DNA from: a bacterium ADurb.Bin236
GTDB taxonomy: Bacteria > UBP15 > UBA6099
Length of the DNA stretch: 50,468 nt
Direction of reading: 5' to 3'
Assembly (NCBI GenBank): GCA_002069885.1
Contig: MWCD01000026.1
Coordinates: 1-50,468, forward strand
Shown here: positions 1 through 9,102 of the stretch, piece after piece
Numbering within the stretch: position 1 is the first letter of the stretch
How the letters are laid out: every line of letters starts with the position of its first letter
The notes under the pieces: generated by a model
Seen by the model: the letters and a program-made list of their open reading frames with translations, nothing else
What the model was told of the DNA's origin: nothing
Databases searched by the model: none
Program-made: the position numbers and the translations under genes

Positions 1-160
1 GGGTGAGGCGGCGATAGCGCTTCGCATTTTCAGTGACGGTATCAAGGGAAGACCGGGAATCACTGATTGTGATAAGCGTCATGTCCGTGGCCACAAAGAT
101 GACTGGGGCGGGTGCGGGTTTTTCAGGGCTTGGGTTCTGAAACAGGTCGAGATAGCTCAT
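1..160 (-). CDS. Partial hypothetical protein of the phage-like element
   Basis: Only the first 53 codons are in the window; the gene runs off the left edge. It starts at ATG 158-160 and reads MSYLDLFQNPSPEKPAPAPV, followed by a stretch rich in Thr, Ile and Ser (VIFVATDMT...). I do not recognise the family. It would be the next gene downstream of the primase on the minus strand, separated from it by the 9-bp repeat array, so its promoter or operator may lie in that array. The short N-terminus and Pro-rich linker resemble small phage replication or accessory proteins, but this is only an impression. Confidence 0.5.
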   Translation of the reverse strand, partial: MSYLDLFQNPSPEKPAPAPVIFVATDMTLITISDSRSSLDTVTENAKRYRRLT

Positions 161-173
161 GGCGACTCCTTTA

Positions 174-499
174 GCCGATGTTAAACATCGGCATGAAATT
201 CATCATCGGCACCAACATCGGCAAGCTAAAACCTGATAAACAAAGTCTTTTTTGCTGTTTTGCCGATGTTGCCGATGTTGAAAGCGAAAAAATCCACCCC
301 CCTTAAGGAATCCGTTTTTTTCTCTTTCAACCATTTGTTCGTTTTGAATAAAAAAAAGGACTATATATACAATGCATTTCTTTTTAACTTCGGCAACATC
401 GGCAAAATGATAAAAAGAAAAGGAATGAAAGCCTTTTTTGATGCCGATGTTGGAAATAACCAACATCGGCGCAACTTCGGCAACATCGGCAACATCGGC
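174..499. repeat. Iteron-like array of the 9-mer AACATCGGC / GCCGATGTT
   Basis: Ten exact copies are present. GCCGATGTT lies at 174-182, 262-270, 271-279 and 443-451. AACATCGGC lies at 184-192, 214-222, 395-403, 462-470, 482-490 and 491-499. Three one-mismatch copies lie at 202-210 (ATCATCGGC), 386-394 and 473-481 (both AACTTCGGC). Some are head-to-tail with no spacer (262-279, 386-403, 473-499), and 174-192 is a perfect inverted pair with one base between. The gap between the primase-helicase and the next minus-strand gene is otherwise AT-rich (300-390). Such tandem 9-mers fit binding sites for an initiator or a repressor; which of the two cannot be told from sequence. Confidence 0.8.
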
Positions 500-512
500 G
501 CTTTTCATATTT

Positions 513-3500
513 TCATTCCTCAAAATCGACATTTGTCTGCACCCTTGAATCAATGGCGGATATCAGAGATGGCGAAACGGACAGTGTGACCGTCAAAAAG
601 CTTTTTCGATTCTTTCCCTGCTTAACTTCGATTCCTGCCTTCTCAATTGTTCCAAGATCGTTTCTGAGCCGCTTGGATAATTGCGCAGCACTCATGTATG
701 GCGGCTTCATGCCTTTTGAGCGTGCATACGTGTTGAATGCGGAAAAGAGGTCACGCGCCTGCGCATCCACGATTGTGTAGTCGCCTGAAAATGATAGGCC
801 GTAAGATTGTTTGAAACGTTCGAGGTAGCCGGTCGACGGCCCGTTGTCGTCTGCGGCGATGGCGAGAAGGCGTTCCTTCACGATGAGCGATACAAACAAT
901 ACGAACGGGTTTGCCTCTATCTCCTGCGCCTCCGACAGTCGCTGCTGGCCGCCCAGAATGGTTTTGAATACCGGATGCACGGTTCCCATGTATTTCTTCA
1001 TGTCGGCCTCATTCATGCCGACAAGCAGCATCAGGTACATGAGAGATAGAAAATCGTTGCATCGCCGTTTTGGATGCTGCCCGAGTTCATCGGCGAACAG
1101 CTTCATGATCACGGGATGCCCGCCATCTCGCAGCAGCCTGAGAATCATCTGTGTTTTTTTGAATATCGCGGAAAGCATGATGTTGCGGGCGTCCATGATG
1201 CGCTGAAGTGTCTCGGAGTCAAGAAAATATCTAACAGTCGAGCATGCGATGTCGAAATCGACGAGAAGCGTGCGGGTCGTAAGTTCCGACAGCCCGGCAA
1301 GAGGCTCGATGCCGGATGTGTTGATGAGACACCGGACGGATTCTCGAACGGTGTCGGTGTCCGTGCCCTGTCTGCGTTTGGTGCGCACGATGCCGGTGAC
1401 TGCGGTGAGCAGGAATTGAACGAATTCATCAGTGGCGTTTTTAAGCTCAATGTTATCTATCACGATGAGAGGCTGTTTCGCGCCCTCGGTGTAGTTGGCC
1501 GCAATGGTGGGATTCTCAAGATTCTCAGCGCCGAAAATAAGCGCGGATATGAGTTTGCTGGCCGTTGATTTGCCGGAATGCGTGGCGCCCTCGAATCGCA
1601 GGAGCGGTCTCGTGCCTGCGAAATCGAGTAGTAGAAAACAGGATATCCACGTGGTAATCAGAACACGCTCCTCCGGCGGGCATGCAAGGTTATCGAAGAT
1701 GAGCAACTTGAAGAGTTGTTCCGCCGCGTCGATGTTCACGTCGGGAAGGTATTCAACCGGGCGCATGGTCGGAGAGTGGTGGAACACGAGATTGTCGTCG
1801 TTGATCCCGTTGTGGATGATCGAGATTCCGTCCGGCGTTATTTTCACAATTTCATTCTCTGCGTTATTGAGATTGAAAAAGACCGTGTGGCACGCCCGGT
1901 CGGTGTAGAGCCAGTAGTGCGGTTCTTTCATGTCGCCGTCGTTGTATGCGATGCTGTCGAAACATTCATGGAAGACGCGGCCTGTCGGGCTCGTCGTGAT
2001 CGGAATCTGCGTATGCTTGTAGAGCATGGACAGATATGCTGGATTCGTATTCTTGTCTGGTTTCATGCTGAAAACTCTCCCTTCAAAATAGACGTAGCGG
2101 TTTTGCTCTGTATCGTGAAAGAAAATCGCGCCATTGTTTTTAAACCATCGGTACACCCCCTCTGATATCGTGTTCCAGTTCGGTTTACCTTCTTCTTCGG
2201 TTGTGTCGAAGAGCATCTGGTCGATGAGCCGCCGGCAGCTTCCTTCCGGCGCGTCGCTGTGGAACTTCTTTCTCTCTTTTGATTTCTCCTCACGGCGCAC
2301 CGCGGCGATGGTGTCCTGGATGGTTTTCTTTGAGAGTCTTTTTCCGAAGTGGGTCTGTATAATGTCGACGTAACGATCCAGATCAATGGGTTTCAGGGCT
2401 GCGAGGCGGCGCATGACCGGATACAGCATGTTGTTTCGTTCATCGTCCGGCATGTCGGGCGGTATTGAAGCGATGGCATAATGGATCGGTGTTTTTGCGG
2501 TTGCGAGTACCGCGAGGAAATCATCCGCCGAGTGGTCCAAAAAATATTCATTGACGTCTATTTTGGTGTCCAGCCGCAGTTGATCGGCAACTTCCTTGGG
2601 CGTGTCCGGTGGCAATTCATCGAGCTTGGTTCGCGCCTCCGTCTGTTTTTTACCCATGGGGAGACTCGACACAAGAACCTTCAGACCGCGCGATTCCAGA
2701 TAATGTGCGGTTTTCATAGCGCCCTTGAATCCCGCCTCACTGGGTTCGTTGTCCTGGCAGATGTAGATGCGGTCATACCGCCGTGTTAAATTGAAAAGTT
2801 TTTCAAGGTCGCTGTCCGAGAATTTGTTCGTCACCGGCGAGAATGCCGTGAAGCCATGTTCCATAAGCGATATACAGTCTGTTACGCCCTCGGTTATGAC
2901 GACAAATTCCGATTTAGCAATGAGCGCATCTTCGTTGTAAAAATACCGATTGTTAACACACGTCGAGACGTATTTGTGCTGGTCGTTCGGCAATTGCAGC
3001 TTTTTGTATTTGGCTCTTTCATATTCACCTTTTTCCGTCCACGGGGACTGACGGGCGATAAGGTAGACGACGCGGCCTTGCTTCCAATAGGGAAAAACAT
3101 ACCGCTGCTTGAAGACAGGAAGGAGGTTCTCTTGATAATCAAAATTGAAGCATCCCGTCTTGGCTATCTCAGACGGCTGATATTTTTCCTTCAGGAATTT
3201 CTGGAGACCGTCATTATCGGAAAAACCGATCTGAAGCGTCTTGATGGTCTCGTCGGAGATTTCATATTGTTTGCGAAACGCATCCTGCACGTCAGCTCTA
3301 TCAAGAAATTTCTTATGATAGAATTCGGCGATGTCTTTCAGGATGCCGAACACAAGTTCCTCTTCGGATCGCCGCGCCTCGGTTTCCACTATCTGTTCCG
3401 GCGAAAGATTCCACTGCGAGAGAGGCGGAATGTTTGCCTTCCGCGCAAGGTAGTCCCGCGCCGCACGATGCGTGTCGGGCATCCTGCCGCTGGCATTTTT

Positions 3501-3752
3501 TGTTACAACACCGGATTGTATGAATTCAACAAGCTGCAGCACATCGCCGCCCACAGTACAGCCGAAGCAATACCAGTTCTGTTTTTTAGTGTCGATGTTT
3601 AATGAGCGGTGATGGATGCTTGCGTGCCGGGGACAGTCAACGTAAAGGACGCCGCCTGACTCATCCGTTATTCTTTCCCCGATGAGTTCCCTTGCGACGT
3701 CGCCGATATCGATATTCGTGATTAGCGAATAATATTCCTTCGGGTTATTCAT
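513..3752 (-). CDS. CHC2 zinc-finger primase with C-terminal P-loop helicase-like domain
   Basis: A large 1079-residue replication protein of the mobile element. The N-terminus carries a CHC2-type primase zinc finger (Cys40, His43, Cys62, Cys65). A Toprim-like segment follows at roughly residues 270-370, with the acidic motif VITEGVTDC and later YICQDNEPS. The C-terminal third has a clear Walker A, GATHSGKST at 722-730, and a Walker B-like LIVIDNIEL about 35 residues later, as in D5-type or phage primase-helicases. It probably lays primers and unwinds DNA at the element's origin. Its start overlaps the last 8 bases of the RecD2-like gene, so the two are co-translated. The repeat array begins just beyond its stop codon. 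Confidence 0.85.
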   Translation of the reverse strand: MNNPKEYYSLITNIDIGDVARELIGERITDESGGVLYVDCPRHASIHHRSLNIDTKKQNWYCFGCTVGGDVLQLVEFIQSGVVTKNASGRMPDTHRAARDYLARKANIPPLSQWNLSPEQIVETEARRSEEELVFGILKDIAEFYHKKFLDRADVQDAFRKQYEISDETIKTLQIGFSDNDGLQKFLKEKYQPSEIAKTGCFNFDYQENLLPVFKQRYVFPYWKQGRVVYLIARQSPWTEKGEYERAKYKKLQLPNDQHKYVSTCVNNRYFYNEDALIAKSEFVVITEGVTDCISLMEHGFTAFSPVTNKFSDSDLEKLFNLTRRYDRIYICQDNEPSEAGFKGAMKTAHYLESRGLKVLVSSLPMGKKQTEARTKLDELPPDTPKEVADQLRLDTKIDVNEYFLDHSADDFLAVLATAKTPIHYAIASIPPDMPDDERNNMLYPVMRRLAALKPIDLDRYVDIIQTHFGKRLSKKTIQDTIAAVRREEKSKERKKFHSDAPEGSCRRLIDQMLFDTTEEEGKPNWNTISEGVYRWFKNNGAIFFHDTEQNRYVYFEGRVFSMKPDKNTNPAYLSMLYKHTQIPITTSPTGRVFHECFDSIAYNDGDMKEPHYWLYTDRACHTVFFNLNNAENEIVKITPDGISIIHNGINDDNLVFHHSPTMRPVEYLPDVNIDAAEQLFKLLIFDNLACPPEERVLITTWISCFLLLDFAGTRPLLRFEGATHSGKSTASKLISALIFGAENLENPTIAANYTEGAKQPLIVIDNIELKNATDEFVQFLLTAVTGIVRTKRRQGTDTDTVRESVRCLINTSGIEPLAGLSELTTRTLLVDFDIACSTVRYFLDSETLQRIMDARNIMLSAIFKKTQMILRLLRDGGHPVIMKLFADELGQHPKRRCNDFLSLMYLMLLVGMNEADMKKYMGTVHPVFKTILGGQQRLSEAQEIEANPFVLFVSLIVKERLLAIAADDNGPSTGYLERFKQSYGLSFSGDYTIVDAQARDLFSAFNTYARSKGMKPPYMSAAQLSKRLRNDLGTIEKAGIEVKQGKNRKSFLTVTLSVSPSLISAIDSRVQTNVDFEE

Positions 3753-5949
3753 TCTTTATGGTACCCGCGAATCCTTCCAGACTGAGGAAGGTTTTTCTTT
3801 TGTCGGAGAACGCGCGCTCAGCGCACGTTTTAATGCCCCAGCGGTCGCCGATAATGATTGCTGTCTTTTTCGCTCGGGTGACCGCTGTATAAAACAGGTT
3901 GCGATGATGCATGAACGACTGCGACTTGTGAACGACCGCGACGACACACTCGCATTCGGAGCCTTGCATTTTGTGAACTGTCGAAGCATATGCGAGAGAG
4001 ATATTCTTCATCGCCTCGTTGTCGAATTGGCGCACTCCATCGTCGAATTCAATGTGATAAACCCCGTTGTCGGAATCGTATCGTTTGATATAGCCAACAG
4101 CGCCGTTCATGACATCGAGTGTATAGTTATTGCGGTTCTGGATGACTTTATCGTTGGGGTAGAGTTTCGGACGTCTGTTGGGGCGCACCGGATCGACGGC
4201 ATATCCGAAACACTTATTCTGAAGAAGCCGCTGCAGCTCGATATTCAGATTGTCCACGCCCAGGACGCCTTTCTTCATGGGAGCGAGAAGCTGAATATCC
4301 CGGATAAGGTCAAACCCGAGTTTCTCGTGCAATACATTCTCGTACAGATAGAGAATGAATTTGAGAATCTCGCCGGGCTCTTTGAATTTGTCGATCACAT
4401 ACCATTCCTTGCGGGTGGATGTGCCCTCGACGTTTTGCGGAACGCGGCCGGAGAGGATGGCGATGCTGTTTTCTTTCAGGATACCAGCCTGCCGCACGAC
4501 TTCGGAAAGAATGGTCGCCGGTATGAGTTTCCGCTGAATCAAATCACGAAGGATGTTGCCCGGCCCCACAGGGGGCAACTGGTTGTGGTCGCCAACCAGA
4601 ACAAGATTCGTGCGGCTGAAATCAATCGCCTGGAACAGATGCCAGCAGAGTGGAACGTCCAGCATGGAAACCTCGTCGAGAATAATAACGTCCGCATCAA
4701 TTGGATTGTCCGGGCCCCGCTGGAACACATTGCCGTCGTATCCGAGCAGACGATGTATCGTGGATGCCGACATGCCCGTGGCCTGTTCCATGCGTTTTGC
4801 GGCCTTGCCTGTAGGCGCTGCGAGAACCACGGTCAGATCGGCGTCGAGGTAAATGTCGACAATGCATGAAACCGTGTAGGTCTTTCCGGTGCCGGCGCCA
4901 CCGGAAATCAGACACATGGCATTTCCAATCGCGGTGCGCACCGCTTCTTTCTGTCCAGGGTTCAGGCTGTCTGGAATACGCGCGAGTGCTCCAGCCGCAT
5001 CGAGCTTTGTGTTCACCCCGGCGCATTTTTCAAATACTCCGGCGATGAAACACTCCATTTCATAAATTGATCTGAGCGCGACAAAGAGCTGGTTCTCGTG
5101 GGCGTTGCAAATTATCCTGCCGGATTCTTTAATCAGTCCATCGAGCTGCTCTTCGATAAGTTCACGGCTGTCGAGCGTGTCGAGGATGAGAATCTTATCG
5201 GCACGGGAGATCAGGTCCCGGTACTCGACATAACAGTTGCCGTCGTCAATGGCGGTCTCGACAACGTAAAGAAGCGCAGACCGGATGCGGGACGGCGACG
5301 ACTTCGGAGCGCCAGCCTTGCGGGCAAGCATATCCGCTTTTTTGAATCCATAACCGGGGATGTCTTCGATAAGCCGGTATGGATTCTCCTCAATAACACG
5401 CGCCGCATTGTTTCCATACTTTCCGATCAGGGACATGATCTGCCGATGCGTCAGATCGTAAGCGGCGAGCCGGGTCATGCATTTGTTGTATTCCTTATGT
5501 TTGACCCACTCCGCATGAAGCGTCATGGCAACATCCAGCGTCACGCCTGGAACGGAGGTAAGACGCTCTGGCTCTTCGGATACAATCCGGTCAAAATCAT
5601 CGCCGCAGAACTGCGCGATTTTAACTGCACGGGCCATTCCGATACCCTTCATCTCCGGGTTGGATGCGATGTAATTCGCAATGCCCTCAACGTCGTAGTC
5701 CGTGTCATACTCGAATCGGTGCGCCGTAAATTGCTTCCCATATTTCTCGTGCATGCCGTGTTCGCCGTAAAGAACCACACGGTCGTTTTCCCGCAAGCCG
5801 CCGAACTTGCCCGCAAAGGATGTTTCCGTGCCGTCTTCAGCCGCGATGCGTCCCGCGGTGAATCTGTCTGAAGTGAAATAAACGTGCGAGATGGTTCCGC
5901 GCAGCGCCGTCGGTTCTTTTGTTTTTTTCAGTGCGTTTGCTCTGCTCAT
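3745..5949 (-). CDS. RecD2-like (RecD/TraA family) DNA helicase
   Basis: A 734-residue superfamily 1B helicase. The N-terminal ~330 residues hold the OB-like start and the helix-hairpin-helix segment typical of RecD2 (YRLIEDIPGYGFKKADMLA near 191-209). Walker A is GGAGTGKT at 350-357, followed by APTGKAAKRM, a Walker B of the form VIILDEVSMLD, and the motif VGDHNQLPPVG. The C-terminus has the UvrD-C type segment ending in YTAVTRAKK. RecD2 proteins are 5'-3' helicases acting in repair and replication. The length is normal for RecD2. It overlaps the preceding 61-residue gene by four bases (ATGA at 5946-5949) and the following primase by eight, so it belongs to the replication operon of the element. 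Confidence 0.9.
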   Translation of the reverse strand: MSRANALKKTKEPTALRGTISHVYFTSDRFTAGRIAAEDGTETSFAGKFGGLRENDRVVLYGEHGMHEKYGKQFTAHRFEYDTDYDVEGIANYIASNPEMKGIGMARAVKIAQFCGDDFDRIVSEEPERLTSVPGVTLDVAMTLHAEWVKHKEYNKCMTRLAAYDLTHRQIMSLIGKYGNNAARVIEENPYRLIEDIPGYGFKKADMLARKAGAPKSSPSRIRSALLYVVETAIDDGNCYVEYRDLISRADKILILDTLDSRELIEEQLDGLIKESGRIICNAHENQLFVALRSIYEMECFIAGVFEKCAGVNTKLDAAGALARIPDSLNPGQKEAVRTAIGNAMCLISGGAGTGKTYTVSCIVDIYLDADLTVVLAAPTGKAAKRMEQATGMSASTIHRLLGYDGNVFQRGPDNPIDADVIILDEVSMLDVPLCWHLFQAIDFSRTNLVLVGDHNQLPPVGPGNILRDLIQRKLIPATILSEVVRQAGILKENSIAILSGRVPQNVEGTSTRKEWYVIDKFKEPGEILKFILYLYENVLHEKLGFDLIRDIQLLAPMKKGVLGVDNLNIELQRLLQNKCFGYAVDPVRPNRRPKLYPNDKVIQNRNNYTLDVMNGAVGYIKRYDSDNGVYHIEFDDGVRQFDNEAMKNISLAYASTVHKMQGSECECVVAVVHKSQSFMHHRNLFYTAVTRAKKTAIIIGDRWGIKTCAERAFSDKRKTFLSLEGFAGTIKNE

Positions 5950-6131
5950 GGTTTCCTCAGAAGTTCCGGATCGGCGCAGTCCCGACAGAACCCGTATTCA
6001 TCGAGGTCTTGTCTCGAATGTTTTTTATTGCATCCCCTGCATCGGTCCGCGCATTCGGGGCACCTGATCGTGCCGTGTTTAAGTGTCACGCACATTTCGG
6101 GGGGATAATGTGGCCAGTGATCACACTTCAT
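5946..6131 (-). CDS. Small cysteine-rich protein (61 aa), likely zinc-binding
   Basis: It encodes 61 residues with Cys/His pairs arranged as zinc-knuckle candidates: IRCPECADRCRGCNKKH and later GFCRDCADP. No family is recognised. Both ends overlap neighbours by four bases (6128-6131 with the ERCC4 gene and 5946-5949 with the RecD2-like gene). This tight coupling is the best evidence that it is translated. A zinc-binding adaptor for the nuclease or helicase is possible but is an inference. Confidence 0.65.
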   Translation of the reverse strand: MKCDHWPHYPPEMCVTLKHGTIRCPECADRCRGCNKKHSRQDLDEYGFCRDCADPELLRKP

Positions 6132-6559
6132 CGAGCGATTCCCCCCTCATGCTTGCTCGCGTATCTCTGAAGAATTGTCAGCGTCACGTGACAGGCGAGT
6201 TGTCTGTTCCCGCAGAAAATGATGGGGACGCGGTACTCGACCATGATGGCGACCGCTGCGCCGATAACGGAAAGGGGAAGAACATCGCTTTTGTAACGAT
6301 GGTCCAGAATGTCTTTCAAGGAGGCTTCAACAACTATCGCCGCAAAATCCATGTGCGCCAGCGCGCACAATTCTTCGTGAAAACGATCCTGATGGTAAAT
6401 GACCGTCCCCACGAAGTCGTCGATGTTCTTGCGCTCGATGGCAATTCGGTCTTCGAGCCCGGCGATGGAATAGTCCCCCGCATCCAGCTTTTGTTTGATC
6501 GTGACGATGTCGCCGAACGTGTATTCGTCTTTCTCTCTGTTGTCGAAAACGATGATCAT
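6128..6559 (-). CDS. ERCC4-type nuclease domain protein
   Basis: A 143-residue stand-alone nuclease of the XPF/MUS81 (ERCC4) fold. Visible catalytic elements are Asp6 and Arg8-Glu9 in the first strand, the GDY motif at 28-30 and the signature Glu42-Arg43-Lys44 (IERK). This family cuts branched or flap DNA structures. There is no helicase or helix-hairpin-helix domain, so partners would have to supply substrate recognition; the RecD2-like helicase two genes away is an obvious candidate. It overlaps both neighbouring genes by four bases. Confidence 0.85.
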   Translation of the reverse strand: MIIVFDNREKDEYTFGDIVTIKQKLDAGDYSIAGLEDRIAIERKNIDDFVGTVIYHQDRFHEELCALAHMDFAAIVVEASLKDILDHRYKSDVLPLSVIGAAVAIMVEYRVPIIFCGNRQLACHVTLTILQRYASKHEGGIAR

Positions 6560-7110
6560 GAAATGCTCTCCCGCTTGTTCGGTTTTGGAATAATCGGGAC
6601 ATCGAGTGACGACGCTATCAGGATGCCAGGATCGGGGGCAAAATAGCGAAGATCGTACCAGATGAAATGCGTCCCATCACGGTTGGATTCATAGCCAAAC
6701 GAAACGCCCGTTTCCCTTCGAGCCATGCTTCTGGTGTCTTCGATAATCAACTGGTGCCGGAAATTATTCAGGTCTATCAGGAACCACGGTTTGATTTCCG
6801 TGACATCTCCGGGAACGGCATGGCCATAGAACATCCAGTCGGCCCAGCCACTCGCAATCTTCGCATACTCAGTTTCGGCTCCGCTGTCGCGGCGCAGCCG
6901 CAGCGTAAATTGATATGGATATTTTTCAGCGTATCCGGGCCTCCTCACTCGGCAGGCAAGCATCTTGTCTCTGCCTTCCATGATGATGAGGTCGCTCGCC
7001 ATTTTTTGATCAACTTTTTCGGGCGCTTCCACTATCAAATACGGAGCGACTATTTCTTTTATTTTCGGGATGTATCTGTCCGACCATCCTCTGTCTTCGC
7101 GGTATCCCAT
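6556..7110 (-). CDS. Hypothetical phage-type protein, possible PD-(D/E)XK fold
   Basis: It encodes 184 residues from ATG 7108-7110, beginning MGYREDRGWSDRYIPKIKEI. This start is chosen because GGAGG lies about nine bases upstream and the ATG overlaps the stop of the ParB/MT-A70 gene (TGATG). A longer reading frame begins 13 codons earlier but would overlap that gene by 40 bases and lacks a good ribosome site. I do not recognise the family with certainty. The arrangement of acidic residues, the segment around GWADWMFYGHA and the following PWFLIDLNNF recall phage proteins with a restriction-endonuclease-like fold, but no complete catalytic motif can be assigned. Confidence 0.7.
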   Translation of the reverse strand: MGYREDRGWSDRYIPKIKEIVAPYLIVEAPEKVDQKMASDLIIMEGRDKMLACRVRRPGYAEKYPYQFTLRLRRDSGAETEYAKIASGWADWMFYGHAVPGDVTEIKPWFLIDLNNFRHQLIIEDTRSMARRETGVSFGYESNRDGTHFIWYDLRYFAPDPGILIASSLDVPIIPKPNKRESIS

Positions 7111-8372
7111 CAGGTGGTACCTCCAAACTTTTCTGTCTCGTTGCCCCATTGATCGAATCCGTAATGTTTTTCACGGCTGAAGATGTCGACTCGCGGTCCG
7201 GGGGACACCCGACGGATGAGATCGTAGAATTCTTCGGGCTTGCGGCTGTGTTCGCGCCTCGGGGCGTTAAAGGCGCAGAAGAAATCCTTTGTGTCGAGGA
7301 AGTCGAGGTTTCCCTTTCTGCCGAAAAGAACAAATTCGCAGTTGTACTGCGGAAGCCCGACAGGCTGGAAGCCACCGGCTTTGTGCCAGACCATGGTGAA
7401 GATGTAATTGAAGCCCCAGGCATTCATGATGTCGAAAGATGCGGGCAGGAACTTCTGTGTCGTCCACAGATACAGATGGCAGTTATCAAGCGCATGGCCA
7501 CTCAGTGGAAACGATTTGATTTCATCAACGCTCATGGTCGGATAATCGAAATCAGCCTGATTGGGACGCACCTCGCGGACAATCTTTTTCATAGGCCATG
7601 GGGGATCGATGACAATAGTTGAATATTTGCCCGGGGCTTTCGATACTGTCCGTTCCATCAGCGCGGCGTTTTTCGCTTTGCTTTCTTCGCGCTTTATATT
7701 CGTGTAAACCGTGTTGATGGTGGTTTCGCCCTTATTGAGTAGTTCTTTTTGTTCGGGCGTGGCATGCTGCTCGATGAGCTTTACTTTCGCAATAGTTGTT
7801 CTACCCATGTCGGCTACTTTTGCCGCCTCTGTGAGAACATCTATGTGCTTGTCCTTAACGGTATTCTCGGTTTGTACCACATGGTACAAATCGATAGAAT
7901 CTTTATGAATTGGGTCTGGCTTTCCACCTGGCGCTCTTTTAGGTTCGCATGATACTGATTGTTCTATTTCTTTCAGTCCCGGATTTTTCTCGTACAGAGA
8001 TCTCTTGGATTTATCTTCATTGATATTGCGCATCTCTGCGGCTTTTCTTTTTTGCGCTTCCACGCCAAGATACTCTGTGAGTTTAAGCGCCAGCACAGAC
8101 CGTTGGTACGCACTCAGATTCCTGCGTGCGAATTGGTTTCGAATGATCCAGCACCGTGCCTCATTCTCGCCGTCGAATATTTTCTCAACCGTATTGAACG
8201 CAACGCCGTGCCTCTCGCATATCTCATACCGGTTGTGCCCGTCCACGATGGTATCGTTCCAAGTGACGATGGCGTCCCGGCATCCATCGGCAAGGATGCT
8301 TCTTTCGAGCGCGTCAAATTCCTCTTTCGTCAGCGCCGGAATGAGATTTTTAAATTCAGCGTTTACTTTCAC
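7110..8372 (-). CDS. ParB-like N-terminal domain fused to MT-A70 adenine-N6 methyltransferase
   Basis: A 420-residue protein with a GTG start (8370-8372). Residues 1-100 form a ParB/Srx-like domain with the motif DGHNRYE at 44-50. A basic, helix-rich linker (about 100-245) resembles the helix-turn-helix part of ParB-like proteins. The C-terminus is an MT-A70 methyltransferase with the catalytic DPPW at 256-259 and an aromatic LYLWTT segment downstream. MT-A70 enzymes methylate adenine N6, and phage versions usually modify the element's own DNA against host restriction or mark regulatory sites. The ParB-like part probably directs DNA binding or activity. No restriction enzyme lies next to it, which favours a self-protection or regulatory role. 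Confidence 0.88.
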   Translation of the reverse strand: MKVNAEFKNLIPALTKEEFDALERSILADGCRDAIVTWNDTIVDGHNRYEICERHGVAFNTVEKIFDGENEARCWIIRNQFARRNLSAYQRSVLALKLTEYLGVEAQKRKAAEMRNINEDKSKRSLYEKNPGLKEIEQSVSCEPKRAPGGKPDPIHKDSIDLYHVVQTENTVKDKHIDVLTEAAKVADMGRTTIAKVKLIEQHATPEQKELLNKGETTINTVYTNIKREESKAKNAALMERTVSKAPGKYSTIVIDPPWPMKKIVREVRPNQADFDYPTMSVDEIKSFPLSGHALDNCHLYLWTTQKFLPASFDIMNAWGFNYIFTMVWHKAGGFQPVGLPQYNCEFVLFGRKGNLDFLDTKDFFCAFNAPRREHSRKPEEFYDLIRRVSPGPRVDIFSREKHYGFDQWGNETEKFGGTT

Positions 8373-8449
8373 TTCTCTGCACCTGTGTCTGTGCCGCCAA
8401 TGAGAATAGGCACGCGAGCCGGATTACATTCAGTCGGGAGCAAATACGG

Positions 8450-9001
8450 TTAATTTAATATGGCCTCGATGGCCATTCTTGCGGATTCACAAGGCGGATC
8501 GATCACTCGGGAACATGTAACACCGTCTTTGAATGCGAACATCTTGAGAGACAGCATTTCAGCCAAATCAGACGGAATGACGAAGCCCCGGCTCGTCGCC
8601 GTTTGGAGCAGTACGACATTTTTCCAAAGGTGAAGATTTCTTTCCATAAACGAGATGATTCTGCGAAGAGACTTCTTACCGAAGATGAAAAAGAGTTTGT
8701 GGTTTCCGATGCCGTAGAGCCACGAGCCGTTGTCCCTGAAAAGCGTTGACCTGAACAGGAACGGCAGCGGCGGCACTTCCATGAAATGCGTTTCGATATA
8801 GATGCCGCCCCTCTGTTCCATCCGGGTGTCATATATGATGTCGAGGCCGAGAAGGTTGCCGCATCTGCGTTCCGCTGGCCGATTACCTATTGGTTGCAAA
8901 CTGATCCCGTCTTCGAGCAATCTCTCGCATATAAAAGACTCGTATTTATCCTGGTCATGGCGATCAGATACGATGCCGCCATTTTCATCAACAATAAACA
9001 T
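8450..9001 (-). CDS. Hypothetical protein of the phage-like element
   Basis: It encodes 183 residues beginning MFIVDENGGIVSDRHDQDKY. I do not recognise a family. The middle part, with LLGLDIIYDTRMEQRGGIYIET and then ILFIFGKKSLRRI-like strands, suggests an alpha/beta fold; the Asp, Glu and Lys spacing loosely recalls a nuclease, but nothing decisive is present. It sits in the minus-strand replication operon, 77 bases before the ParB/MT-A70 gene and 101 bases after the DUF669-like gene. No transmembrane segment or signal peptide is visible. Confidence 0.6.
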   Translation of the reverse strand: MFIVDENGGIVSDRHDQDKYESFICERLLEDGISLQPIGNRPAERRCGNLLGLDIIYDTRMEQRGGIYIETHFMEVPPLPFLFRSTLFRDNGSWLYGIGNHKLFFIFGKKSLRRIISFMERNLHLWKNVVLLQTATSRGFVIPSDLAEMLSLKMFAFKDGVTCSRVIDPPCESARMAIEAILN

Positions 9002-9102
9002 GATGCGTCCCGCCTTTCATCCTTGTTTGTTTGTGCCGGATAGCACCCTGAAAGAGCGGGGGACGGGGAACCGTTGCCGGTTCTCCATCCCCCGATCATG
9101 TT

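Noticed and set aside
174-499. Regular repeats that could suggest a CRISPR array
   Set aside because: The units are only 9 bp, occur in both orientations, and have no constant-length spacers or cas genes.
3904-4869. 321-codon plus-strand frame opposite the RecD2-like gene
   Set aside because: The opposite strand has all helicase motifs; this frame has no family pattern or ribosome site.
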